A stretch of 64,000 bases of DNA from Shimwellia pseudoproteus (GTDB taxonomy: Bacteria > Pseudomonadota > Gammaproteobacteria > Enterobacterales > Enterobacteriaceae): positions 1-64,000 of the forward strand of contig NZ_WBXP01000005.1 of NCBI RefSeq assembly GCF_016415625.1, written 5' to 3'. The translations under genes and the position numbers were made by a program. Below are positions 43,058 to 52,515 of this stretch, one piece after another. The notes under the pieces are model-generated. The model had not been told where the DNA came from. It was given only the letters and a program-made list of their open reading frames with translations, and searched no databases. The first letter of the stretch is position 1. Each line of letters starts with the position of its first letter.

Positions 43058-43792
43058 ATGAGTGAAATGATTTACGGCATCCATGCGGTGCAGGCCCTGC
43101 TGGAGCGCGCTCCGGAACGCTTTCAGGAAGTATTTATGCTCAAAGGGCGTGAAGATAAACGGCTGATGCCGCTGATCCACGCACTGGAAGCGCAGGGGAT
43201 TGTTATCCAGCTGGCTAACCGCCAGTGGCTGGATGAAAAATCCGAAGGTGCCGTTCACCAGGGGATTATCGCCCGGGTGAAACCTGGCCGTCAGTACCAG
43301 GAAAATGACTTACCGGATCTGCTGGATGGCCTTGAACGCCCGTTTTTGCTGATCCTTGATGGCGTGACGGACCCCCATAACCTCGGTGCCTGCCTGCGCA
43401 GTGCGGACGCCGCCGGGGTACATGCGGTGATCGTGCCGAAAGATCGCTCCGCCCAGCTCAATGCCACGGCGAAAAAAGTGGCCTGTGGCGCTGCGGAAAC
43501 GGTGCCGCTGATCCGGGTCACTAACCTGGCCCGCACCATGCGCCTGCTTCAGGAAGCGAATGTCTGGATCGTCGGCACCGCCGGTGAAGCGGACCACACC
43601 CTACACCAGAGCAAACTGACCGGGCCGCTGGCTCTGGTGATGGGCGCTGAAGGGGAAGGGATGCGCCGCCTGACCCGGGAACATTGCGATGAGCTAATCA
43701 GCATCCCAATGGCAGGGAGCGTCTCCTCCCTGAACGTCTCGGTGGCTACCGGGATTTGCCTGTTCGAAGCGGTGCGCCAGCGCAGCCTGTAA
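43058..43792 (+). CDS. rlmB: 23S rRNA Gm2251 2'-O-methyltransferase RlmB
   Basis: 244-residue SPOUT enzyme (E. coli 243). N-terminal L30e-like substrate domain (about 1-75) and the knotted SAM-binding domain with '[23 protein letters not shown]', 'VMGAEGEGM' and '[19 protein letters not shown]'. 72 bases downstream of rnr, likely the same transcript. The E. coli yjfI-to-yjfC block that follows rlmB is not present. Confidence 0.97.
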   Translation: MSEMIYGIHAVQALLERAPERFQEVFMLKGREDKRLMPLIHALEAQGIVIQLANRQWLDEKSEGAVHQGIIARVKPGRQYQENDLPDLLDGLERPFLLILDGVTDPHNLGACLRSADAAGVHAVIVPKDRSAQLNATAKKVACGAAETVPLIRVTNLARTMRLLQEANVWIVGTAGEADHTLHQSKLTGPLALVMGAEGEGMRRLTREHCDELISIPMAGSVSSLNVSVATGICLFEAVRQRSL

Positions 43793-43800
43793 TTCCCCCA

Positions 43801-43824
43801 CGGGGCGCGATCTGCGCCCCGTTT
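43801..43824 (+). terminator. Terminator of rlmB
   Basis: CGGGGCGC / GCGCCCCG with loop GATCT followed by TTTCCCC, 8 bases after the stop. Short T tract. Confidence 0.65.
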
Positions 43825-43895
43825 CCCCGCACTGCCCCGTGCAGACCCCCCGGAAATGTCCATACTTAACCGAGTGTGATAACGGGAGGGACGCC

Positions 43896-45530
43896 ATGGC
43901 CTGGCAAACACATACCGTTTTTAACCAGCCGCAGCCCCTGAGTAACAGCAACCTTTTTTTATCCGATTGCGCCCTGCGTGAGGCGGTGGTGCGGGAAGGC
44001 GCCGGCTGGGACTGTGAACTGCTGGCCAGTATCGGCAGCCAGCTTGGCTCTGCGGAATCCCTGGAACTGGGGCGGCTGGCCAATCTCCGGCCACCGGAGC
44101 TGCTGAGTTTCGATCCCCGGGGCGCACGGCTGGACGATGTGCGCTTCCACCCGGCCTGGCATCTGCTGATGCAGGGGCTGTGCGCCAGCCGGGTACATAA
44201 CTTGCCCTGGCAGGAGGACGCCCGCAGTGGCGATATGGTCGCCCGGGCGGCGCGGTTTATTCTTCATGCCCAGGTTGAGGCGGGCACACTGTGCCCGGTG
44301 ACCATGACCCACGCCGCTATCCCCTTACTGCAACAGATGCTGCCTGCTCCCTTCCAGGGCTGGCTACCGCGCCTGCTGAGCGATCGCTATGATCCGCGGT
44401 TCGGCGTTGGCCATGAGAAGCGCGGCCTGCTGATCGGCATGGGGATGACGGAAAAACAGGGGGGCTCCGACGTACTCAGCAACACCACCCGGGCTGAACC
44501 TGCCGCCGCCAGAGGGCCGGGAGAGCACTACCTGCTGACCGGCCACAAGTGGTTTTTCTCCGTGCCCCAGAGTGATGCTCATCTGGTGCTGGCCCAGGCC
44601 GCTGGCGGGCTGTCGTGCTTTTTTCTGCCGCGCTTTCTACCAGACGGCAGCCGTAATCAGGTGCACCTGATGCGCCTGAAAGACAAACTGGGTAACCGTT
44701 CCAACGCCAGCAGTGAAGTGGAGTTTTGCGGTGCCAGCGCCTGGCTGATGGGGGAAGAGGGCGACGGGGTGCGGCATATCCTGAAAATGGGCGGTTTGAC
44801 CCGGTTTGACTGCGCGCTGGGGAGTCACGGCCTGATGCGCCGGGCGCTGTCGGTGGCGCTGTATCATGCCCATCAGCGCCAGGTCTTCGGCAAAATGCTT
44901 ATTGACCAGCCCCTGATGCACCAGGTACTGGGCAGAATGACCCTGCAACTGGAAGGGCAGACCGCATTCCTGTTCCGCCTTGCCAGGGCATGGGATCAAC
45001 GCCAGAACCCCGCAGAAGCGCTGTGGGGCCGTTTATTCACCCCGGCGGCAAAGTTCGGGATCTGCAAGGCCGGTATCCCGTTTGTGGCCGAAGCCATGGA
45101 AGTATTAGGCGGTATCGGTTACTGCGAGGATAGCGAGCTGCCCAGGCTGTACCGGGAGATGCCGGTCAACAGTATCTGGGAGGGCTCTGGCAATATTATG
45201 TGCCTTGATGTGCTGCGGGTGCTGGCCAGAAACCCGGCGATAAACGCGCTGCTCCAGCAGGAGTTTGAGGCGGTTAAAGGCCAGAACCGTCATTTTGATC
45301 GTACCTGGCGGCAAGTAAAGCAACGGCTGGGGAGGCCGCAAGAGGCTGAAGCCCGGGATCTGACGCAGCGCTTAATGTTGCTGGGTTGCGCTTGCCAGGT
45401 ATTGCAGTATCTGCCCCCGCTGCTGGCAGATGCCTGGTGCCGGATGATGCTTGATCCGCGCGGGCCCGTGCAGCTGTCTGCTAACGTCACCGGGGAGGTA
45501 TTACGCCGGGCCACCGGCGGTGTGGTGTAG
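43896..45530 (+). CDS. aidB: Acyl-CoA-dehydrogenase-like protein AidB
   Basis: 544-residue flavoprotein of the acyl-CoA dehydrogenase fold, part of the adaptive response to alkylation in E. coli, where it binds DNA and protects promoters. 'GMGMTEKQGGSD' and 'KWFFSVPQSDAHLVLAQ' are FAD-contact blocks; the C-terminal DNA-binding domain starts near residue 440. ATG at 43896 behind GGGAGGG. An Ada or sigma-S site was not identified by eye. Converges on yjfN. Confidence 0.95.
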   Translation: MAWQTHTVFNQPQPLSNSNLFLSDCALREAVVREGAGWDCELLASIGSQLGSAESLELGRLANLRPPELLSFDPRGARLDDVRFHPAWHLLMQGLCASRVHNLPWQEDARSGDMVARAARFILHAQVEAGTLCPVTMTHAAIPLLQQMLPAPFQGWLPRLLSDRYDPRFGVGHEKRGLLIGMGMTEKQGGSDVLSNTTRAEPAAARGPGEHYLLTGHKWFFSVPQSDAHLVLAQAAGGLSCFFLPRFLPDGSRNQVHLMRLKDKLGNRSNASSEVEFCGASAWLMGEEGDGVRHILKMGGLTRFDCALGSHGLMRRALSVALYHAHQRQVFGKMLIDQPLMHQVLGRMTLQLEGQTAFLFRLARAWDQRQNPAEALWGRLFTPAAKFGICKAGIPFVAEAMEVLGGIGYCEDSELPRLYREMPVNSIWEGSGNIMCLDVLRVLARNPAINALLQQEFEAVKGQNRHFDRTWRQVKQRLGRPQEAEARDLTQRLMLLGCACQVLQYLPPLLADAWCRMMLDPRGPVQLSANVTGEVLRRATGGVV

Positions 45531-45535
45531 CGGGG

Positions 45536-45562
45536 CAGGGGCGATAACCGCTATCGCCCCTG
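45536..45562. terminator. Hairpin between aidB and yjfN
   Basis: Perfect 11-bp stem CAGGGGCGATA / TATCGCCCCTG with a five-base loop between convergent genes. Neither strand has a T tract. Confidence 0.5.
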
Positions 45563-45572
45563 TAGGGCGGGG

Positions 45573-45848
45573 TCAGGCGTAAAAAATCGCCTGCACGCTC
45601 CAGTCATCGGCACTGCTGCTTTCCTCTAACTGAATAATGCGGTAGAAGCTGGCACCTTGCTCATCGGCAGTGAGAGCAACAATACGCTCAATATCCTGCG
45701 GGCTACCGCTGAGCCCGTGCAGCGAAAATACGCCAATCTCGTTGAACCCGGTGACCTGATCGGCGCAGACATTTTCCGCCGACTGCGCCGTGGTGTTAAT
45801 CAGTCCGGCAGAGAGCAGTAAGGATGTCAAAGCAAAGGATCGTTTCAT
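45573..45848 (-). CDS. yjfN: DUF1471 (YdgH/BhsA/McbA-like) periplasmic protein YjfN
   Basis: 91 residues, as in E. coli. Signal peptide ending about residue 23 ('TAQSA'), then one DUF1471 domain with 'NEIGVFSLHGLSGSPQDIERIVALTADEQGASFYRI' and the C-terminal 'WSVQAIFYA'. E. coli YjfN has been reported to stimulate DegP-type periplasmic proteolysis. ATG at 45846-45848 behind GGAGCC; a longer frame upstream is unlikely to be translated. First of three DUF1471 genes within 2 kb. Confidence 0.92.
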   Translation of the reverse strand: MKRSFALTSLLLSAGLINTTAQSAENVCADQVTGFNEIGVFSLHGLSGSPQDIERIVALTADEQGASFYRIIQLEESSSADDWSVQAIFYA

Positions 45849-45965
45849 GAGTGGCTCCATTTCATCGTGCCCTGTCTCAGACAGGGGGTCCTGCACCCTC
45901 ACCCGGCAGCAGAGCAGCCGGGCTAACGCGACAGGAAATGGCACACCATGATAGGGGCGGTGGGA

Positions 45966-46271
45966 CTAGCGGCGGTACAAGATAGCCTGAATGTACCATT
46001 GGCCGGGGAGGGTGGTGTCATCGTTCATGATGATCATGTAGTAATCTGCCCCGGCGCGGGCCGCTTTCGCTTTGATTGCCGCCTCGCCGTCCATCGGTGA
46101 ACCTCTCACCATGGCAGATACACTCCCCAGGCGCTGTAAGCCGCTGGTCTGGGCGCGCTGTATTTCTTGCGGATAACTGGCCACTGGCGGCGGTGGTGTG
46201 GGGGTTACCTGCAACACACTACAGCCGGTAGTCAGTATTACTGCGACAGCCATCGGCACCCATCTTTTCAT
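45966..46271 (-). CDS. bsmA: DUF1471 lipoprotein BsmA (YjfO)
   Basis: 101 residues from the ATG at 46269-46271; another ATG 12 bases upstream has AGGA only one base away and is less likely. Lipobox 'LTTGC', a proline-rich spacer, then DUF1471 with 'QRLGSVSAMVRGSPMDGEAAIKAKAARAGADYYMIIM' and 'QWYIQAILYRR'. E. coli BsmA influences biofilm and stress tolerance. Same strand as yjfN, 117 bases upstream of it. Confidence 0.92.
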   Translation of the reverse strand: MKRWVPMAVAVILTTGCSVLQVTPTPPPPVASYPQEIQRAQTSGLQRLGSVSAMVRGSPMDGEAAIKAKAARAGADYYMIIMNDDTTLPGQWYIQAILYRR

Positions 46272-46485
46272 TCGTGCACCCATTTCCTGTTAACCATATT
46301 GTATATGTGGTCAGAATGTATGTTAGCTTAATGTTCTGAAACTGTTAACTTTGACGTGCTTTTTCACTCTGATCATACGAAAAGCGTAATCAACGTCTCA
46401 TCCTGACATTAACCGGTTCAGCACTTGCCGGAATGCGCTGTGAGGATCATAGTGAACAGCTGAACAGAAAGCCCCAGAGGACGAT

Positions 46486-47244
46486 ATGATCGAAGTCTTT
46501 ACCGAGCATTATGCTGATACTGCCGTACTGCATGCCTGCCCGGCGGGCATGCGGACCACCCCACTACCGACGGTGGTGTTTTATCATGGATTTAGCTCGT
46601 CAAAAACAGTGTATAGCTACTGTGCAGTGGCGCTGGCTATGGCGGGTATTCGCGTTATCATGCCGGATGCAGCAGAACACGGCGATCGCTATTATGGCGA
46701 CAACACCGGGCGTTTGACCCATTTTTGGCACATTCTGTACCAGAACCTGGTGGAGTATCCGCGTCTGCGTGACGCTATCCTGGCAACCGGCCAGGTCTTG
46801 CCGGGGGCGCTGGGGGTGGGTGGGGCGTCAATGGGGGGGATGACGGCCCTGGGGATCATGGCCCGGCATCCTGAAGTGGCTTGTGCCGCCAGCCTGATGG
46901 GGTCCGGGTTTTATGCGCCGTTAGCCAGAACGCTATTTCCGCCATTGCCCCTTACCAGCCGGGAGGCGGAGGCGACATTCGGGCAGATTATGGCGCCGCT
47001 GGCGGATTATGAGGCGAGCGTAAACCTCCGCACCCTAAGCGATCGCCCGCTGTTTTTATGGCATGGGCTGGATGATGATGTGGTGCCCGCGGCGGATTCG
47101 CTGCGTTTGCAGCACCAGTTACTCGAACAGGGGGGAGCCGCGCTACTGACCTGCCAGTGGCAGGCCGGTGTGCGCCACCGGGTGACACCGGAGGCGCTGG
47201 AAGCCACCGTCAGGTTTTTCGCCCAGCACCTGCCCGGGGCTTAG
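46486..47244 (+). CDS. yjfP: Alpha/beta-hydrolase esterase YjfP
   Basis: 252-residue alpha/beta hydrolase (E. coli YjfP 249, esterase activity). Oxyanion segment 'FYHGFSSSK', nucleophile elbow 'GVGGASMGGMTALG' (G-A-S-M-G), acidic residue in 'LFLWHGLDDDVVPA' and catalytic His near 'GVRHRVTPEA'. Ribosome site AGAGGA. In E. coli the ula ascorbate genes follow; here its TAG stop overlaps the TAA of yjfY on the other strand. Confidence 0.94.
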   Translation: MIEVFTEHYADTAVLHACPAGMRTTPLPTVVFYHGFSSSKTVYSYCAVALAMAGIRVIMPDAAEHGDRYYGDNTGRLTHFWHILYQNLVEYPRLRDAILATGQVLPGALGVGGASMGGMTALGIMARHPEVACAASLMGSGFYAPLARTLFPPLPLTSREAEATFGQIMAPLADYEASVNLRTLSDRPLFLWHGLDDDVVPAADSLRLQHQLLEQGGAALLTCQWQAGVRHRVTPEALEATVRFFAQHLPGA

Positions 47245-47519
47245 CGGAACAGCTCTGCACTGGCGTGAATATTGCCATTGCTGCCCGGTTCTCGCATCAG
47301 GATCGGGCTGTAGAAGCGGGCACCGTTGGTGTCTGCTTGCGCATCCAGCGCGCTGTTGGCGTCGTCTTCGGTGGCAAAATTGTGATTGATATAGATAACG
47401 CCGAGGCTCTGGACGTCATCCATATTTTTGGCCTGGCTTCCCGAGACTTTGATCGCGGCACTGGCGCTGGCCGAAAGCAAAAACAGCGTGGTGGTGAGAG
47501 CGATGGTGATGATTTTCAT
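47241..47519 (-). CDS. yjfY: DUF1471 periplasmic protein YjfY
   Basis: 92 residues (E. coli 91). Signal peptide to about residue 22 ('SASASA-A'), then 'NMDDVQSLGVIYINHNFATEDDANSALDAQADTNGARFY' and 'GSNGNIHASAELFR', the DUF1471 fold. Start at the ATG at 47517-47519 preceded by AGGAGTCAACC. Role unknown; family members respond to acid, peroxide and envelope stress. Confidence 0.92.
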   Translation of the reverse strand: MKIITIALTTTLFLLSASASAAIKVSGSQAKNMDDVQSLGVIYINHNFATEDDANSALDAQADTNGARFYSPILMREPGSNGNIHASAELFR

Positions 47520-47859
47520 GGTTGACTCCTTACCCGTCGGGGGCCAGGTCACACCGGTGTGGGTCTACTGCAGGACTGCTTAACATACTGCGAGTTGTGG
47601 GCTGCGCTTACAGGGCGCTCCTGGTGGCGCTTAATCCCTGTATTAGTAGTTTAGTCCGTTATTATTGAATGAAAAGTGAGCAACATTGATGCTCTCGTTC
47701 AAATAAATTCATGCTGTGGCGCTAACGCCTCAATAACTAACGGGTTTCCATAATAGTCCCGGTAAATGTGCGTTTTACCTGAATGTTTCCTTGAGTTCCC
47801 GGGGGGCTATGAGTAGAATGGCGCGTCAAATTTTCAGCCGCACTTAAAACTCGTTCCTT
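47520..47859. other. Non-coding gap between yjfY and the rpsF leader
   Basis: About 340 bases. Left part holds the yjfY promoter; right part should hold the rpsF promoter. AT-rich patches near 47640-47720. No gene or repeat recognised. Confidence 0.4.
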
Positions 47860-48315
<456 letters not shown>

Positions 48316-48321
48316 TTTCTG

Positions 48322-48868
<547 letters not shown>

Positions 48869-48896
48869 TCGGTCACGGTCCACTAATACGACTTGA

Positions 48897-49358
<462 letters not shown>

Positions 49359-49383
49359 GTTTCTTATTCGCAGCGCTAACACG

Positions 49384-49410
49384 AAAACGCCGGCCTTCGC
49401 CGGCGTTTTG
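49384..49410 (+). terminator. Terminator of rpsF-rplI
   Basis: AAAACGCCGGC / GCCGGCGTTTT with a CTTC loop; the A and T tracts make it potentially bidirectional. Confidence 0.9.
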
Positions 49411-49541
49411 CTTTCTGCTTTCCCCGCCGATATACCGCCTCCTGCGGGCATTTTTTGTTTATTTTGTTATTCCGCAAACAGTTATTTCGCGTCTGTTAGT
49501 AGAAAATAAAACATTATTTTATTTTTCTATTGGTAACAGAT

Positions 49542-50468
49542 ATGGAGATAACGGCACCCGCCCCGGTCTTTTCCCGTAAAAATATGGCGTACTTATCAGC
49601 CACCCTGTGTTGTTTATTGTGGGGGAGCTCTTATCCGGCGATCAAAAACGGTTACGCACTGTTCCAGATAGCCACGGATGATATTCCATCAAAAATCGTA
49701 TTTGCCGGGTATCGCTTCTTATTGGCCGGGCTTTTACTGCTGCTGTTTGCGCTAGCCCAGGGGAAACCGGTTACCGGGCTGAGCCGCCGTCAGTTTGGCC
49801 AGCTCACGGCGCTGGGGCTAACCCAGACCTCAATACAATATGCGTTCTTCTACGTCGGCCTGGCCTACACCACTGGGGTGAAAGGGTCGATCATGAACGC
49901 CACCGGCACGTTTTTTAGCGTTTTGCTGGCGCATGTTATCTACCAGAATGACAAGCTGAGCCTGAATAAATCCCTCGGCTGTATCGTCGGCTTTCTTGGC
50001 GTGATGCTGGTGAACTTCAACCATTCGCTGATGGATTTTAGTTTTACCTGGCAGGGGGACGGTTTTATTGTGCTGGCGGCGTTTATTCTCTCGGCGGCCA
50101 TGCTGTACGGTAAGCGCCTTTCGCAAACCCTGGACCCGACGGTCATGACCGGCTGGCAATTGGCGATCGGTGGCGCCGCGCTGGTGGCGGGCGGCTACCT
50201 GACCGGCGGCACGCTGGTGGTGCACAGCGTAACGGCCCTGGCGGTTCTGGGATACCTGATTTTGCTGTCATCCGTGGCATTTGCGCTATGGAGCGTTATC
50301 CTGAAATATCACCGGGTCAGTATGATTGCGCCGTTTAACTTCGTGATCCCGGTCGCCGGGACGGTGCTGTCAGCCGTTTTTCTTGGCGAAAATATCCTGG
50401 AGTGGAAATACGCGCTGGCGCTGGTGCTGGTGTGTTCCGGGATCAGGTGGGTTAATAAGCGGGGCTGA
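49542..50468 (+). CDS. EamA-family (DMT) transporter
   Basis: 308 residues with about ten hydrophobic helices in two EamA repeats ('LCCLLWGSSYPAIKNGY' opens the first, about 25-155; the second starts about 165). ATG at 49542 chosen; a TTG at 49530 gives four more residues but has no ribosome site either. Members export amino acids or metabolites, but the substrate cannot be read from sequence. E. coli K-12 has no such gene between rplI and ytfB. The upstream 120 bases are AT-rich. Possible lineage-specific insertion. Confidence 0.85.
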   Translation: MEITAPAPVFSRKNMAYLSATLCCLLWGSSYPAIKNGYALFQIATDDIPSKIVFAGYRFLLAGLLLLLFALAQGKPVTGLSRRQFGQLTALGLTQTSIQYAFFYVGLAYTTGVKGSIMNATGTFFSVLLAHVIYQNDKLSLNKSLGCIVGFLGVMLVNFNHSLMDFSFTWQGDGFIVLAAFILSAAMLYGKRLSQTLDPTVMTGWQLAIGGAALVAGGYLTGGTLVVHSVTALAVLGYLILLSSVAFALWSVILKYHRVSMIAPFNFVIPVAGTVLSAVFLGENILEWKYALALVLVCSGIRWVNKRG

Positions 50469-50478
50469 CGATGACAAC

Positions 50479-50505
50479 GCCATACCGGGGGCTGCCCGGT
50501 ATGGC
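50479..50505. terminator. Bidirectional hairpin between the EamA gene and opapA
   Basis: Perfect 11-bp stem GCCATACCGGG / CCCGGTATGGC with a five-base loop, between convergent genes; no T tract. Confidence 0.5.
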
Positions 50506-50515
50506 GTGTGGTGGG

Positions 50516-51208
50516 TTAGCGGGTGCGCACAAAGCTGCCGTCTGACAGACGGCTGAAGACCACCTGTTGGCCATTGGCATCCAGGGCGAGGCCGATAACC
50601 ACGCCGCTATCGTTCTGGCGAATCTGCACCACCTGGCCGCTTTTCAGACTGCTGAGCGGGCTGCCATTGCCCTGCACCTGGGCCATGGCGTAAACGTCGG
50701 ACGGCGGCAGGTTATTGTCCCGGAATAACTGGGCCAGGGTCTTGCCTGCTTCGAGGGTATAGCTACGCCAGCGAGGATCTTCACTGCTTCCCTGATAGGG
50801 AATCGCTGACTGCTGCTGGGCGCGGCCCTGAATGGTGGTTTGCACGCGCTGGGTTGGCTGCGGGGCAGGTGGCTGGTACTGGGCGCTGGATTGTGCCTGG
50901 CTGCTATCGTCCTCTGCGGGTTCATTTACCGGCTGGGGATCAATCGGGGCCACTTGTTGTGGGGCGGACTGGTTGCTGACAGCGATTTGCGGGTCCGGTT
51001 GCGGCTGCCCGGAGGTATAATCCAGGGTGCCGCTCCTTTCGGTGGGCTGCGACGTATCACTACCGGCAGGCAACAGGAAGCCCAGCAGTATCAGTAGCAC
51101 GCCCGCGATAATACCGCGGCGGTGCGCCAGGGGCAGCGGATCCATCAGCGTGAAATCATCCGGCGCGTGCCAGATGCGTAACAGCACAGGTTTTATGGCG
51201 AATCGCAT
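50516..51208 (-). CDS. ytfB: OapA-family cell-division-associated protein YtfB
   Basis: 230 residues (E. coli 212). Cytoplasmic N-terminus with 'IWHAPDDFTLMDPLPLAHRRGI', one membrane helix (about 33-48), a Q/P/S-rich linker (about 55-140), then a C-terminal opacity-associated LysM-like domain ('WRSYTLEAGKTLAQLFRDNNLPPSDVYAM'). E. coli YtfB binds glycan at the septum and overexpression blocks division. ATG at 51206-51208 behind AAGGAGGCG; a longer frame upstream is ignored. The linker is longer than in E. coli. Confidence 0.93.
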   Translation of the reverse strand: MRFAIKPVLLRIWHAPDDFTLMDPLPLAHRRGIIAGVLLILLGFLLPAGSDTSQPTERSGTLDYTSGQPQPDPQIAVSNQSAPQQVAPIDPQPVNEPAEDDSSQAQSSAQYQPPAPQPTQRVQTTIQGRAQQQSAIPYQGSSEDPRWRSYTLEAGKTLAQLFRDNNLPPSDVYAMAQVQGNGSPLSSLKSGQVVQIRQNDSGVVIGLALDANGQQVVFSRLSDGSFVRTR

Positions 51209-51551
51209 TGGCGCCTCCTTATTTCCTGTTCTTGTCGTCCGGTCCATCGTTGTGCGCAGCCAGCTGGCACAGCGGGTCAGTGGGCTTTTTCTCCCCGGAG
51301 CGGTTCTTCCCATCGCTTCCTCGTTCTCTTAAGGAACAAAATATATCCAGCTGCTACCAGTATAGCGATCTAACCCGTTGATGCCGGTAACAATGTCAGA
51401 GTGCGTGACGGGCATATCGTCACAGGCACAGTTGTATTGCCTATTGTTTCTGTTTCCAGGCGGTTTGTCATCTTTCCTGCAGGAACATTTTACCCTGTTC
51501 GCTCGTACTGCTATGCTGCCCGCTACTTTGTACATCACGAAAGGAAAACTC

Positions 51552-52172
51552 ATGACAACCCCTTCTTTTGACAGCGTTGAATCCCAGGCAAGCTACGGTA
51601 TTGGTCTGCAAGTTGGTCAACAGCTGCGTGAATCTGGCCTGCAGGGCCTGTTGCCAGAAGCCCTGGTCGCTGGCCTGCGTGATGCGCTGGAAGGGAATTC
51701 CCCGGCAGTTCCGGTTGATATTGTTCACCGTGCGCTGCGGGAAGTCCATGAGCGCGCCGATGCGGTACGCCGCGAGCGCCAGCAGGAGCTGGCCGCTGAA
51801 GGCCAGAAATACCTGGATGAAAATGCTAAGCGCGATGGCGTGAACAGCACTGAAACTGGCTTACAGTTCCGGGTATTGACCCAGGGCACTGGCCCGATCC
51901 CGGCACGTAAAGATCACGTGCGTGTCCACTACACCGGTAAGCTGGTTGACGGTACTGTGTTCGACAGCTCCGTTGCCCGCGGTGAACCGGCTGAATTCCC
52001 GGTAAGCGGTGTGATCCCAGGCTGGATCGAAGCGCTGACCCTGATGCCAGTCGGCTCCAAATGGGAACTGACTATCCCCCAGAACCTGGCCTATGGCGAA
52101 CGTGGCGCGGGTGCATCCATTCCGCCGTTCAGCACCCTGGTATTTGAAGTGGAACTGCTGGAAATTCTCTAA
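51552..52172 (+). CDS. fklB: FKBP-type peptidyl-prolyl isomerase FklB (FKBP22)
   Basis: 206 residues as in E. coli. N-terminal dimerisation helices (about 1-90; '[12 protein letters not shown]') and C-terminal FKBP domain ('[18 protein letters not shown]', '[20 protein letters not shown]', '[22 protein letters not shown]'). ATG at 51552 with AAGGAAA. The open frame upstream has no homology and overlaps the promoter region. Confidence 0.97.
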   Translation: MTTPSFDSVESQASYGIGLQVGQQLRESGLQGLLPEALVAGLRDALEGNSPAVPVDIVHRALREVHERADAVRRERQQELAAEGQKYLDENAKRDGVNSTETGLQFRVLTQGTGPIPARKDHVRVHYTGKLVDGTVFDSSVARGEPAEFPVSGVIPGWIEALTLMPVGSKWELTIPQNLAYGERGAGASIPPFSTLVFEVELLEIL

Positions 52173-52182
52173 GCCTGTCCGG

Positions 52183-52208
52183 AAAAAACCCGCTGCGGCG
52201 GGTTTTTT
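52183..52208 (+). terminator. Terminator of fklB
   Basis: AAAAAACCCGC / GGCGGGTTTTTT around a short loop, 10 bases after the stop. Confidence 0.92.
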
Positions 52209-52515
52209 GTTGTTGGTTACCGTTCTGTCCAGTGCTGCGCTTCTCTCGCCATAAAGACACCGCACCCCACCATAAAGACACCATATTTTATATTGCTTAA
52301 ATGCCGGAACAGGGTATTTTTGTGATTCTATTCTCGTTACTGATTTAATTTAATACAAAAATAAAACATAAAATTAACATATTATATTCTTAAGCCGTTT
52401 CCAGTAAAGCTGGTACCCGGCCCGGTAGCGTGGACAGCGTTATCTGGCTTCCTTTATCGATACTCACAGGCCATCAGAGCCTGATACACAACACGACGTA
52501 CAGGAAAGTTAAACT
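52209..52515 (+). promoter_or_regulatory. cycA upstream region
   Basis: 307 bases without a gene, AT-rich between 52300 and 52390, then GC-rich leader. In E. coli the cycA leader is a target of the small RNA GcvB; I see no element I can assign with confidence. Ribosome site AGGAAAG at the end. Confidence 0.35.
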
